From positions 77,222,151 through 77,286,150 of the forward strand of contig CM022944.1 in assembly GCA_012931725.1 (NCBI GenBank): 64,000 nucleotides of DNA, given 5' to 3'. A model generated the notes under the pieces. It had not been told where the DNA came from and searched no databases. It saw nothing but the letters and a program-made list of their open reading frames with translations. Source of the DNA: Litsea cubeba. Taxonomy: Eukaryota > Streptophyta > Magnoliopsida > Laurales > Lauraceae. Positions 1 through 12,642 of the stretch are shown one piece after another (positions within the stretch are counted from its first letter, which is position 1; each line of letters begins with the position of its first letter). The position numbers and the translations under genes are program-made.

Positions 1-3000
1 GTTGATGTGCATTCTTCGTGAGAATAAACTGACTGGCCCTAACTACGTAGACTGGAAAAGAAATCTTGACATAGTACTCACAGCTGAGGAGTACAAGTAT
101 GTCTTGCTGGAAAACTGTCCCGAAATTGATCCTAATTCTACTGATGACCAGCGAGAGGCTGAGAAGAAATGGAAGAAAGCGAATAGCATGGCTAAATGCT
201 ACATGCTCGCTTCCATGTCCAACGTGTTGCAAACACAGCACGAGCAAATGGACACAGCCTATGAAATCATGATGTCCTTGTCTGAGATGTTCGCAGACAA
301 GAGCAGGCCAGCTAGGCAAGCTGCTATGAGGACCATCATGAATGCTAGGATGGCTGAGGGAACACCTGTCAGAGAGCATATGCTCAAGATGATAGATTGT
401 TTCAATGAAGCTGAGATTCTAGGGGCTGAGATTGATGCAGGGAGTCAGACTGACATGATTCTCGAAACTCTGCCGGAATCTTTCAATCAGTTCAAGCTCA
501 ATTTCAATATGAGCAAGATGGACATGACTCTACCTGAGTTAATGAAAGAACTCCAGGCGGCAGAGGCTATCATGAAGCCCAAAGCCCAAGCTCATTTTTT
601 CCAGTCTTCCTCTAAACTGAACCCGAAAGGGAAGAAGTCCAAGAAGAAGCAGAATAAGGGAAAAGGGCAGAAAAAGGACAATGCTGGTAATAAGAAGGAC
701 AAGGGTACAGATGGAAAGCCCAAAGGGAAATGCTTCAAGTGTGGCCTGAAAGGTCATTGGAAGAAAGATTGTCCCAAGTTCCTAGCCTCGGTTAAGAAAG
801 GTACATCTTTTTCATACTACATTGAAACTTGTCTAGTGGTTGATTCTACTGACTCATGGATAGTAGACTCAGGAGCCACTAATCATATCTGCAATTCATT
901 GCAGGGGTTTCAGATAATGCAGAGAATTGAGAAAGGAGAATTTGCCTTTAGAGTCGGAACTGGAGCTAAAGTTTGGGCAGTTGCAGTAGGAGTTGTTACC
1001 TTACATTTTCCATGTAATAGGATATTAGTTTTAAATAATGTTTTCTATGTTCCGGACATGAGGAAGAATTTAATTTCAGTTTCCAGATTGATTGAATTTA
1101 ATTATTCAGTTTCTTTCCATTCTGGTATTGATATCAGTAGAGATGGAAATATTATATGTTCCGGTAGAATACATGACAACTTATTTTATATATATCCTGT
1201 TGCTCCTACACTGCATAATGTACAACAAGAAAGCTCAACTTCCCTTAAGAGGAAGGTATCTTCAATCAATGACACATATCTTTGGCACTTACGTTTGGGT
1301 CACATTAACCCAAAACGGATTCAGAGGTTGGTAGAAGATGGGCCCTTGAGCTCATTAGATTTCGAACCTTTTCCTCAGTGCGAATCTTGTCTCAAGGGAA
1401 AGATGACCAAACGGTCATTCTCTGGAAAGGGACTTAGGTCAAAGGAGTTGTTAGAATTGATTCACACTGATGTGTGTGGTCCTATGAACAAACCGGCTCG
1501 AGGAGGGTATGAGTATTACATCACCTTCACTGATGATTACTCTAGGTTTGGATATGTATACCTAATGCGACGCAAGTCTGAGGCGTTTGATAAGTTCAAA
1601 CAATTCAAGGCTGAGGCGGAGCTACAACTAGGAAAACATATCAAAGCCCTTCGATCCGATCGAGGTGGCGAGTACCTCCTGGGTGAGTTCAAGGAGTACC
1701 TCACACAACATGGGATTGTGTCTCAGTTGTCTGCACCGGGTACACCCCAGCAAAATGGTGTAGCGGAGAGAAGAAACCGTACCCTTCTTGATATGATAAG
1801 GTCCATGATGAGTCATGCAACCCTACCTATATCTTTTTGGGGATATGCCTTAGAAGCAGCAGCATACATTTTAAATCTGGTACCATCTAAGTCAGTACCT
1901 AGGACACCACAAGAAATATGGACAGGTCGAAAACCTAGTTTAAATCATATCCACATTTGGGGTTGTCCAGCCTATGTACTGAATGATAAAGCTACCAAGC
2001 TAGAACCCAGATCGGAAATGTGCTACTTCATTGGGTATCCTAAGGGAACGAGAGGTGGCATCTTTTATCATCCAAAGGAGCAAAAAGTGCTCATCAGCAC
2101 TCATGCTAGGTACTTGGAGGATGATTGCATGATGCACCAAGAGCTTAGTTGTAAAGAAACCCTTGAGGAGATTCTTCCGGGATCTCCTATAACATCTGTA
2201 CCAGATCCTGAAACAGTAGATGAACAAGATATTCCTTTAAACACTCCGGAGCCTCGTCGTAGTGGGAGAATTTCTAGACAGCCAGAAAGATATCTAGGAG
2301 TGTCTTTTAAGACAGACTCTGGAGATCTGGTTGAGGATCCTACTAGTTATGATGAAGCAGTAACGGATATAGATGCTGACATGTGGCAGCAAGCGATGAA
2401 ATCTGAAATGGATTCTTTGTATTCCAATCAAGTCTTGGAACTTGTAGATGCACCTGAAGGGATCAAACCCATAGGGTGCAAGTGGATCTACAAGAGAAAG
2501 AGAGGAGTGGATGGGAAGGTGGAAACCTTCAAAGCAAGACTGGTGGCGAAAGGATATACTCAGAAAGAAGGTATTGATTATGAGGAAACCTTTTCACCAG
2601 TGGCTATGCTTAAGTCCATAAGGATTCTCTTGGCCATCGCATGTCATTATGACTACGAGATATGGCAGATGGATGTCAAGACAGCTTTTCTTAATGGAAG
2701 TCTTGACGAATGCATCTATAGGATGCAACCAGAGGGCTTCATTGCTAGTGGCCAAGATAACATGGTTAGTAAACTTAAGAAGTCCATCTATGGACTTAAG
2801 CAAGCATCTAGAGCATGGAACATCAAGTTTAATCAAGCAGTCAAATCCTTTGGCTTTGATCAAAACATTGATGAACCATGTGTGTATAAGAAAGGAAATG
2901 GGAAAGCAGTTGCATTTTTGGTTCTATATGTAGATGACATATTACTCATAGGAAATGATGTAGGTTTATTGTCATCCGCAAAAGTTTGGTTATCCTCTCA

Positions 3001-3742
3001 ATTTCAGATGAAGGATTTGGGTGAGGCCAGCTATATCTTAGGGATCAAGCTTTTGCGTGATCGCAAGAATAAGATGTTAGCCCTATCCCAATCTTCTTAT
3101 ATTGAGAAGATATTGGTCAAGTTTAACATGCATGACTCCAAGAAGGGCCTCCTACCTTCTAGACATGGAGTACCACTGTCTCGAGATCAATGTCCAAAGA
3201 CATCTGAAGAGATAGAGACCATGAGGAGAGTTCCATATGCATCCGCTGTTGGAAGCCTCATGTATGCTATGTTATAGACCAGATATTTGCTTTGCCGTTG
3301 GCATGGTTAGCAGATATCAGTCAAACCATGGACCTATGCATTGGACAGCTGTTAAACATATATTCAAGTATCTTCGGAGAACGAAAGATTATATGCTAAC
3401 CTTTCAATCAGAGTATGTGGCAGCATCGGAAGCTGCGAAGGAAGCAGTATAGCTCAGAAAATTCCTATTGGAATTAGGAGTTGTTCCTGCAGTGCAAAAA
3501 CCGATTGTCATAACACTGGTGCTGTAGCACAGTGCAAAGAGCCTAGGAATCACAAGAAAGATAAGCACATTCGGATAAAGTACCACTTAATCCGGGAATT
3601 CATTCAGGATGGAGAGATAGTGTTGGAGCATATTGCTTCAGCAAATAACTTAGCTGACCCATTCACTAAGACTCTTACTGAGAAAGTCTTCACTTCTCAT
3701 GTTGAGTCTATGGGTGTTAGGTTAGGAAGCAGTGATCTTTAG
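1..3742 (+). pseudogene. CopA gag-pol polyprotein, 5'-cut and disabled in RNase H
   Basis: The retrotransposon polyprotein reads from base 2 to a TAG at 3275-3277. Domains in order: UBN2-like gag, CCHC zinc knuckle (CFKCGLKGHWKKDC), protease (VDSGATNH), integrase HHCC and DDE core (HTDVCGP, RSDRGGEY, NGVAERRN), reverse transcriptase (YVDDILL) and the start of RNase H. Compared with CopB, a deletion of about 5 bases before 3277 shifts the frame. About 165 bases of RNase H are missing near 3403, which removes catalytic residues. A TAG replaces a Trp codon near 3450 and a small deletion follows near 3508. The native stop is TAG 3740-3742. The first roughly 9 gag codons are left of the window. 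Gag to RT is still open, so inactivation looks recent, but the copy cannot be autonomous. Confidence 0.93.
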
Positions 3743-3745
3743 TGC

Positions 3746-3754
3746 AAGTGGGAG
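3746..3754 (+). other. Polypurine tract of CopA
   Basis: AAGTGGGAG lies two bases before the TG of the 3' LTR. The same string sits at the same place in CopB (63279-63287). This is the plus-strand priming site of LTR elements. Confidence 0.8.
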
Positions 3755-3756
3755 TT

Positions 3757-5817
3757 TGTTGGGATTGGTGTATGCCCTAAAGCCCACTAGTTGCATTCTC
3801 ATCTTTTGTTACTGGATATTTAACTGGTTATTTAATGAAAAGACTCTTTTATGCTTAAACATGTATATATGTATGGTTGTGTAAGGCCCATTGTTTCTAG
3901 TAAATGAATTAGGTGTGTAGTGTCTACACACAGATAGGTCTAATTCATGGACAACTGGAAACATCATACTTGTTCATAACTGAAAGATGGAGCTGGGCAC
4001 TTCATCTTGGTAGAAGTTATAATGAGATACTCTCCTATATAGGGTGACATACCTAAGTCATGGGAGGGCTTTCCCGGATCTATCTCATTAGTGCATGTGT
4101 CATGCATTGAACAGGACCGTTGTAGGTGTGATCTCTAAAATAGTACTATCACAGAAAAGAGATCAAGTCACCTCATGCTACTAAGTAACCGGTGCTCTTA
4201 ATCTTGAGCATTTGTGGATGAACTGACGAAGTCAAGTTCTTGTGTTTTATTCACTATGGGTGAGATTCTATTCATGGGTCAACAACTCTGTGTTTTGGGT
4301 ACTCGGACTTGATCAGTTGGGACGTGCAGATGCAATATAGAATCTATGCCATCTGATGGTGGAATAATCGTCCCCTTAGAATTATCCGATTAATCATCAA
4401 AATCTAAGATCTTAGTATATGGATGTTCCATATGAATATTGAACTTGTGGGTCGCTCCCTGGATCAAGAGAATGATATTCGAATGATGATTATGTTAAGG
4501 ATATGAAGTTCTAAGGTTTAGATGTAATCGGGAAGGTTGATAGTACAATTGATAACCTGACTCGATTATGGATGTTACATAGAGGGGCATTCAGGTCATT
4601 ACACTTAGTAGGTCGAAGACAACCGTCATCTTATGACGAGCTTATTATTATATATATATTTGTCCTTGGAGTTCAACCATAACTCTTTAGTGGAATGAGT
4701 TAAGGTTAAAATGGTCTTAATGTTGCTATGGGTTTAGCGTGGACATTTTGGTCATTTTGGGAGCCAATGGCAAATATGTCTTTTGGTCCCTTCTCTAGTC
4801 ACTTACCAAGATTGGCATGGATTCCTAAAATGTTTAGATAACATAAGGATGAATTATTTTAGTGGAAAAATAATTTTGAGTTTAAATTCAAATAGGCTTT
4901 TGATGGCATAGATGAATTTAACTCTAGATAAATTATATGTGGGCCATGGTGTGCATTGATATGTGGGATGTCCATAATAGGATTTCCATGGGTAAGGTTT
5001 CCAACTTTGAGTAGGACTCTACTTGGAAAGTTGGACTCCTATTTGGATTAGTATTCCTATGAGTTAGTTTCCTTTTTGGATTAGGAACTTAAAATTAGTA
5101 AGTGTTCTACAACTAGTATTACTAATTGTATGGAAAGTTCCTTTTGGTTTCCTTTTCTAATTAGAGTGTTTCTTAAAGGAAATAAGTCTTTCCTTTTTGG
5201 ACATAAATTAGAATAAGGAGAGATAACTAAATAGGAAAGGCTTCCCATGGTTTCTATAAAAGGAGAACCATCCCCTTTGGACGTCCATAACAAGGAAGCT
5301 AAGAAGAATGCCTTTGCAAGTTTCACAACACACTTTGTGAAACAATTTGTGAGCACAAGGAGAGCCCCACACGTCCAGCCTTGGAAAGGTTCTCTTCTTG
5401 AGAGAAGAAAGCTTGAGGTCTGAGATTTTCCCTTGGAGAAATAGTTCTTAATTCCTAGATTAAGATCCCACCATCTTAGCCAATCAGATTTGGAAGTGAG
5501 ATAGAGGAGAAGATCAAAGGCAATACTAGTGCAAGAAAATTCCAGCAACTTGTTTGCAAATTGCAAGTCTGAGTTCGCGCCTTTGGATCTATTTTTTAGA
5601 GATTTGAAGTCTACAAATCTTCGAGGTAATAGTCTTCTATCATCTCTATTAATTAGACACATGTTGATCATGATTTAATGGAGTTTCTATGCGATTCTTT
5701 ATGGCTGATTTCCGCTGCATAGTGCAGAAATCAGATTTTTAAAAATCTGTCATGCTTTGCATCAACCATAGTAGTCTCTTTATGAGAAGTTTCAGATCTG
5801 AATCGCAATTTCTTTCA
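3757..5817 (+). repeat. 3' LTR of CopA (2061 bp)
   Basis: Starts TGTTGGGATTGG, ends TTTCTTTCA. It aligns throughout with the CopB 5' LTR (55598-57592, 1995 bp). A TATA box TATAAAAGG at 5255-5263 marks the likely promoter. The region just after it (about 5280-5370) is one place where the two LTRs differ in length. No palindrome cluster of the kind seen in other LTRs here was found. A 196-codon minus-strand open frame at 5081-5671 is not kept in the CopB LTR and is not called. Confidence 0.93.
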
Positions 5818-8800
5818 GTGACCCGAGATGAAATCCATAGTCAGGTGTTCCCATTTCCACTCTGGGATTTCTAATGGCTGCAAAAGACCAGGTGGTTTCT
5901 GATGTTCTGCCTTCACCAATTGACAAGTCATGCATCTGGATACGAAAGCTGCTATCTCTCTCTTCATATTGCTCCACCAAAAATGACTCTTCAAATTTTG
6001 GTACATCTTCGTACTCCCCGGGTGTACAGAATACCTCGTATTGTGAGCTTCTACCATAATGTCATTCTTCAAATTATCTATCTTTGGAACACAAAGCCTG
6101 CCACGGAAGTACAAAACTCCATCCATGACTTGGAAATCTGGGCGTTCGGAGATGTGCTCCACAATTTTAGCCAAGTCTGGATCTTGCATCTGACTGTCAT
6201 TGATTTTCTGAATGAAGACGGGCTCAGACACTGTCATATTTGCCAACACAACTTCCCTCAAAGGTTGGAAATCTACTCTCAACTCTTCGAATTGCTGAAA
6301 ATTGTAAAACCCTTGCAAACTGGCCAAACAAACTGATTTCCTACTCAATGCATCGGCCACTACATTAACCTTCCCCGGATGATAGATGATTGGGAAATCA
6401 TAGTCTTTGGTGTACTCTATCCAACTTCTTTGCCTCATGTTTAATTCTTTCTGGGAGAACAAATATTGGAGACTACGGTGATCCGAATGAACTTCAAATC
6501 CTTCTCCGTACAAATACTGTCTCCACATCTTCAACGCGAACACTATAGCTACCAACTCCAAATCATGCGTCGCATATTTCTTCTCGTGTTTCTTCAATTG
6601 CCTCGAGCCATAAGCTATCACATTCCCATTTTGCATCAAAACACATCCAAGTACTACACCTGAAGCATCCATATAGATAACAAAACCACCACTCCCCGAA
6701 GGTAAGGTGAGGACAGGTGTTGAAGTTAACCTCTTCTTCAATTCTTCAAAACTAGCTTCACATTTCTCTAACCATACGAACGGCACATTCTTTCGGGTCA
6801 ACTTGGTCAAAGGTGCTGCAATGGACGAAAATCCTTGTACAAATCTCCTATAGTATCCTGCTAACCCGAGAAAACTCCTAATCTTAGTCACATTCTTCGG
6901 CTTCTCCCAATTGATGACTGCTTCTATCTTTGATGGGTCAACTGCTAGTCCTTCTCTAGAGATGACGTGACCAAGAAAAGTGACTTGCTCTAGCCAAAAC
7001 TCGCACTTCCCAATCTTCGCATACAACTGGTTATCTCTCAACAACTGCAATGAAGTCCTCAAATGCTGCTCATGGTCATCTCTTGACTTGGAATACACTA
7101 GAATGTCATCAATAAAGACGACTGTGAACTGATCTAGATAGGGTGCAAAGATCTTGTTCATGAGGGCCATAAATACCGCTGGTGCATTCGTCAGTCCAAA
7201 GGGCATCACCAAAAATTCATAGTGCCCGTATCTAGTTCGGAAAGCTGTCTTCAGGATATCTGATTCTCTAACTCTCAACTGATGATATCCGGATCTCAAA
7301 TCTATCTTCGAGAAAAATTTTGCTCCTTGCAACTAGTCAAACAACTCGTCTATCCTTGGCAAAGGGTACTTGTTCTTGATGGTTACTTGGTTCAATTTTC
7401 TGTAGTCTATGCACATCCTCAAGCTTCCATCTTTCTTCTTGACAAATAGCACTGGGGCTCCCCATGGTGAAACAATTGGCCTAACAAAGCCTTTGTCTAG
7501 TGACTCTTGTAACTATAGTTTTAGCTCAGCCAACTATGCAGGAGCCATCCTGTAAGGAGCAATGGAAATCGGAGCAATCCCTGGCATCAATTCTGTTGTA
7601 AACTCAACCTCTCCAACTGGTGGTAAACCTGGAACTTCTTCCGAAAAAACATCGGGAAATTCACACACTACCAGGATGTTCTCCACCCCTTGGGACTGTT
7701 CATACTTGGTGATAAATGCAATGAATCCTTCACCTCTTGATCTCAACAACTTAGCTGTAGAAAGAGCTGAAATAAACCTAGCCGGAGAAACCCTTTTCTC
7801 TCCCTGAAATTTCACCCCGAAGGATATCCCATCCAATCTAAAAGCAATGGTCTTGCTATAGCAATCCATAGAGGCATGATGTCCCGCTAACCAATCCATG
7901 CCTAAAATGACATCAAAGTCATGCATAACTAAGATAATAAGGTCTGCAGGGAATATAACATCTCCTATCTTCACTGAGCAACTAGGGTAAAATGTATTAC
8001 ACACAACTTATTTCCCTACCGGAGTAGTAACAGTCAAAACAAACTCTTAACTCTCTAGCAGGCACACTAATCATTTTAGCAAACACATGGGATATGAAAG
8101 AGTGAGTAGATCCGGGATCAAACAACACCTTAGCTTCTACTTCACAAATCAAGAGTTTACCTTCCACAGCATCTCCCGCTACTTCAGCGTCCACTTGATT
8201 GAGGTGATGGAGGCGACCCTGCTGACGTGGTTTATTCTGGTTCTGATTCTGCCTTCCTTGCTGCACATTCCTATTCTGCTGCGGTGGATGGACGTTCTGA
8301 TTTTTTGGTTGCTTACAGGGTTACTGATTCTACTGCTGTCTTGGCTGATTCTGAACTGCCTGCTGGTTCTGCTAAGGTGCCTGCCTTGGTGGCTGCTGAG
8401 GTGCACTATTGCCTTGATTTCTGTTACTTGAGCAATCCTTCATTTGGTGATCTATGCCACCACACTTAAAACACGCACCAGTAACTCTATAGCACTGCTG
8501 AGAAGGGTGATTCTTGCCACAATGCTCACACCCACCTTGAGCTGGAGTATTCTGCTGCTTCTTCTGTCTCTTGCCTTGGTAAAATTTCTGCCCTCCTTGG
8601 TATTACTGTCTCTTCCTCTGATTATCCTTGATGATCTGATTGTTGATGTGTTCAAATCTATAAGCTCTTTTGATAGCCTCTTGGAAAATGGTTGGTGGTA
8701 CCACACCTAATGCATCCCTCAAGATGATGGGATTGAGTCCATCCATAAACTTGGTAATTTTCTTCTCTTCCGTATCCACAAGCTCCGGTGCATAACGAGA

Positions 8801-9440
8801 CAACTTCTCAAACTTGGTAAGATATTCAAGAACAGTCATGTCCTCTTGCTTGAGCAACTGAAACTCTGCTGCTTTTTGCTTCTTGATGTGAGCAGGGACA
8901 TACTTTTCACTGAACTGCTGTTTGAAGGTGGCCCAAGCAATCTCATTCTCAATATTCTGATAACCTTCCTTAATGGTTTTCCACCAAATATCTGCCAGTC
9001 CGGTGAACATAGACGCTGCTAGAAGAACTTGTTGCCTGCCTGTGCATGTAAAAATATCGAAGATGTTCTCCTGTGTGGGCTAACCAATCATCAGCTGCCA
9101 AAGGATCTTCTTGTCCTGTGAACTCCTTAGGACCTCTCTTTCTGAACTTCTCAAACAAGATATTAGGATCCCTGTCCCTGTTCTGCATAGTTTCCATATT
9201 AGGCATTGGTTCTGGTCTCCTACCCAAAACTTCAAGCAACTGCCTCTGAACCTGAGTCAACTCTTCATCTTTCTTTGCCATCTGCTCTTGGAATCTAGCT
9301 TGATTCTCATTGGCTCGTTGTTGTTGTTCAACTAACATCTGCATGAGCTGCTGAAATTATCCTGTCATCTGATTCTCAACCCTACTGTCATTGTTACTGC
9401 CTGATGCATTTGCATTCGCTGGAGGTCTGCGTGGAGGCAT
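5818..9440 (-). pseudogene. TEK1 gag-pol polyprotein, several stops
   Basis: Gag starts at ATG 9440 (MPPRRPPANANASG) and meets a TAA at codon 28 (9357-9359, CAA changed to TAA). Gag continues to about 8600 with a frameshift near 9000. Two Cys/His knuckles follow, CEHCGKNHPSQQC and CFKCGGIDHQMKDC, about 8455-8530. The protease has the DPGSTHSF form of the active site (about 8120). Two TAG stops lie at 7500-7531 and one at 7333-7335 (Gln to stop before QGAKFF). RT has SKIDLRSGYHQ and FIDDILVYS (about 7105). RNase H has YMDASG, and the integrase zinc region has HPGSTKMYQN and CMTCQLVK. The frame is open to the catalytic MDFISG, where CopA interrupts it. The decay pattern is C-to-T type, as expected for methylated plant elements. 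Family assignment is firm; this copy is dead. Confidence 0.9.
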
Positions 9441-9588
9441 AGTGCTGCAAAACAACTTGTTAGTACAACAAAATATAATAAATAAGGCGTTCCCAAACCC
9501 AATCGATGCTAACTAGCGGAAATTCTAACGAATCCTTACCACATCCTTATGATTCTAATCCAATTTTAATTGCCTCAAATACTTCTCG

Positions 9589-9599
9589 ATCTGATACCA
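9589..9599 (-). other. Primer binding site of TEK1
   Basis: On the minus strand TGGTATCAGAT lies four bases after the LTR end (TGTGACA, then GGCT). It matches the 3' end complement of initiator tRNA-Met, the usual primer of plant chromoviruses. Confidence 0.75.
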
Positions 9600-9603
9600 A
9601 GCC

Positions 9604-12600
9604 TGTCACACCCCCGGACCGAGGGCCTGTTAAACAAGACCTTAATTCGGGGTCGTGGCGCGACGGGTCGAAAAATTCCTCCCGCACACTCTAGTTTCCC
9701 ACAGGTTTCCACGGTAAGGATCCTCGAAAATCGATCCAACAATGATTAATAAGAATCACATTCAAACGAAAAAATTTCGCGGAAGCATTGTAGCAAACAT
9801 AAGAGTCTAAAACATGGGTATAAGATGAGAACGCACAAGACTAGCATCAAAAAGAGAAACATTCTATAGATAGGCCCCAAAGTTAGTTTCAAGTTTAATA
9901 CAAAAGTAAAGTTAGCCAATAATCACAATTTTTTCCCCAAAAGAATAAGCCAACAATGGCTACAACAAAATCCCAAAAACAATAGTATCTATTCCAAAAT
10001 GTGATCGAAGCTCCATGAACAACCCAACGTCTAAACGACATCATCGGGCTGCCACTTGCCTTCCACAAGAACTATAGGTTCCGCCTCGAAGTGCGCCTCA
10101 ACAGCGAGGGGCTCGACATCTGGCACCAAGCAAAAAGGGTCAAACACGACGGTCTGGCAAGCAAATATAACAAATAATAGGATGAAAGAAAGAGTAAAAC
10201 ATTAAGTAAATGAGAACCACAATCAAAATCCTAAATAGCATAAATGACAAGATAAAGGATAGACATCTCGAATATTAATGAATTCCAAGACTATAATAAG
10301 TTGAAATAAACAAGAACAATAAAATAAAACATTAAACGTATAAAACATTGGCAGACCACGTATAGCTAAATTCTCCTGTTACCGAAGTAACGGGAGCAAA
10401 CAGAACCGTAGCCACTACTCGTGGGACCATAACAAACATAGTCGTTAACAAACAGAACCGTAGCCACTACATGTGGGACCGGATCTAAAACCGTTGCCGT
10501 GGTCGGTAGAGACAGAATCCAAACTGCAGTTGGCAAATAATTTAAAGATTCAAAGCCGGATGATCAGTCTGACAAGGTAACCTAAGCTTAGTGGTGCCAT
10601 TAGTGTAAAAGTTTGAAACCTCGAATTAATATAAATCCATTCATAAAGTTATATTTCCCAAAATCGATAAGAAAACTACTCCGAACAAATACATATCTCA
10701 CATATTGACGAATCCGAGCAAAATAGATGAGTAGTCTTATCAATGTCTACTAATGTGGTAAACCACCCCAAAGCATTTAATTAGGTTTATAAATGGATTC
10801 GGACAAAACCTTTTAACATGGAATGAATTTAGTGTATGATGATTCGTCAGTCTAATGCGGGTCGTCTTGATGTACATTTGACCCCCTATTGTCATTAATA
10901 AATAGCAATTTGGTGCCACAGAAGATCCTTGACAATAAAAAGGGATGAAGTGTACATTGAGACTTGAAAGACTCCCCAAATGGTTTTATTCATAGTTCAA
11001 ATAAATTTACATAATGGTTCTATGATTTAAAAAAGGGCTGAATGGGCTACAATTATAGAAAAGGGATTGGGCTGAATTGGACTTGAATATGGGCTTGAAG
11101 TGAGCCTGGAGAACGGTCCAACAATCCTCTTTTTTTTTTTTGCCATTCTTCTCATATGTCAAAGACTCATTGGCCGATCGATCGGACTTGAAATGCTCTC
11201 AGTTATTTACAGTCTGATCGATCGGACCTGGAATACTCCTAGTTATTTACAGTCCGATCGATCAGACAACGGCGAATCTTGGCTTATTTGGTTGGATCTC
11301 TCCTTTGTCCAATCCCTATCCATTTTCTTTCTTTCCCCTTCTTCCATACACATCTCCACAATCACTTGAGCCCTTTCTTGACCTCCTCAACTCATCAAAT
11401 CATAATCCATTTGATCATTCCAATCAATCATACAAACACTTTTAAATCAAAGTTTTCTCCATTCTTTGAACAACAAGACTTTGACATAAAGAAGATAAAA
11501 TTCCAAGATGGTCAAATTAAAACAAACCTCCCATTCATTGTAAAACAATAACATAAGTAGAATCAAACATATACATTACTCCATTTAACTAAAGTAAATC
11601 CATGAATCATAAAAGATTAGAGCATAGGAAGAAATGCCATGAAAAGGAACTTATAAAGCAAAACCATCATATTAGTTATGGAATCCACTTGCCTCAAGCC
11701 AAGATGAGAGAAATATCACTCCTCAAACAATCCTCTAGGGCCTCAAGCTCACAATCTACAAAAACCCCAAAATTTTCCTAAAGAAGAACCCTAAAATCAA
11801 CATTTGCAAATCTCAAGGGAAAACTCTTGCATGTGTGATGAAAACACTATAATGAAGAGGAAAACAAAGATTTCAAGTTTGGAAAGCCGTTGCTAACCTT
11901 GAAGAACTCAAACAATGAAGAGAAGCTTGAAAGAGAATGTTGCCCTAGCTCAAATCCTTTGAAAAAGGTGTCTTTGGAAAGCTTGAAGAGGGAGGGAGAG
12001 CTCTAGGAGATCAATCCTTCAAGAGATCCTCAAGAGATGGGTGTTATAGAGGAGACAGAAAATGCTGGAAGAGGGAAGAACCCTTGGCTCCAAACCGTTC
12101 CAGGAAAAGAGAAAATGAAGGATGAAGTGAACTCATCTCTCTTATAAGATGGGTTTGTGGGCCCCAATCTTCACAAGGCTAAAAATGGCATTTGCGGGCC
12201 CGGAATGGAAACGACGAAGAAGACAAAAACGATCAACGAAATATCTATTATCCAAAAAGTATATTTTTGTCAATTTCTGAAATTTTTGAAATTTGGGTAC
12301 AGATTTTGTGTGAAAGGTCAGTTTTGCCCTTTTTCTCGAAAAACGTGATTTCTGATCATTAAATCAAGACAACATGAAAGTTGATAATCTAAGTGAAATG
12401 AGTCAAAATGCACAAAATTGGGATTTTACAAAAATCAAAGCTAAACCCCAAAGATTCACATACAACACACGGGCGCCCCGGCCCGCATCAAGCCTAAGTC
12501 AACGACTCTCAAAAATTCCCAAAGCTATTCAAACATTCTAATCTAGCTTAAGAAAATAAGCTAATCATCCACTAACCCAACTTATCCACTAATCACGGTT

Positions 12601-12642
12601 AAAATATAATTAAATATTCCAAACCTAGGTCGGGGTCTGACA
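9604..12642 (-). repeat. 5' LTR of TEK1 (3039 bp)
   Basis: On the minus strand it begins TGTCAGACCCCGACC and ends GGGGTGTGACA. The same terminal style is seen in the TEK2 LTR (TGTTAGATCCCGACCC to GGTAGCGACA) and the TEK3 LTR (TGTAAGACCCCGACCC to GGTCGCGACA). A TATA-like CTTATAAG lies at 12141-12148. A short duplicated block (AACAGAACCGTAGCC) occurs at about 10400 and 10450. A palindrome cluster at 11171-11267 is listed separately. No gene is seen in it. Confidence 0.88.
11171..11267 (-). repeat. CGATCGATCG palindrome cluster in TEK1 LTR
   Basis: Three copies of a self-complementary core (perfect CCGATCGATCGG at 11174-11185, then two near-perfect ones), spaced about 45 bp apart by a repeated CAGTTATTTACAGTC spacer. 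The same unit, in reverse orientation and more copies, is in the TEK3 LTR at 53521-53786. Confidence 0.85.

Larger units (their letters stand above)
1..5817 (+). mobile_element. CopA: Ty1/copia element, 3' part (internal region plus 3' LTR)
   Basis: The window opens inside gag of a copia element that continues to its 3' LTR. The right edge is exact: the LTR ends in CA at 5817 and the next base, 5818, is minus-strand integrase sequence of TEK1, so CopA inserted into TEK1. The left LTR and the left target duplication lie outside the window. CopA is closely similar to CopB at 55598-64000, and comparison of the two gives the indels listed under each gag-pol. Lineage (Angela/TAR/Tork group) is inferred from the polyprotein and the roughly 2-kb LTR; I cannot place it more finely. 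Confidence 0.93.
5818..12642 (-). mobile_element. TEK1: Tekay-type chromovirus (Ty3/gypsy), 5' LTR to integrase
   Basis: Reads right to left: 5' LTR (12642-9604), PBS, gag, protease, RT, RNase H, integrase, cut at 5818 by CopA. The rest of integrase and its 3' LTR must lie left of the window. The right edge abuts plus-strand integrase codons (Leu-Thr-Lys-Ser) of TEK2 without a spare base, so TEK1 inserted into TEK2. The candidate right target duplication is CTTAC (12643-12647); its partner is outside the window. Confidence 0.9.

Noticed and set aside
5081..5671. 196-codon minus-strand open frame in the CopA LTR
   Set aside because: Not kept in the matching CopB LTR (about 56900-57430), no domain, overlaps the promoter and leader; chance.
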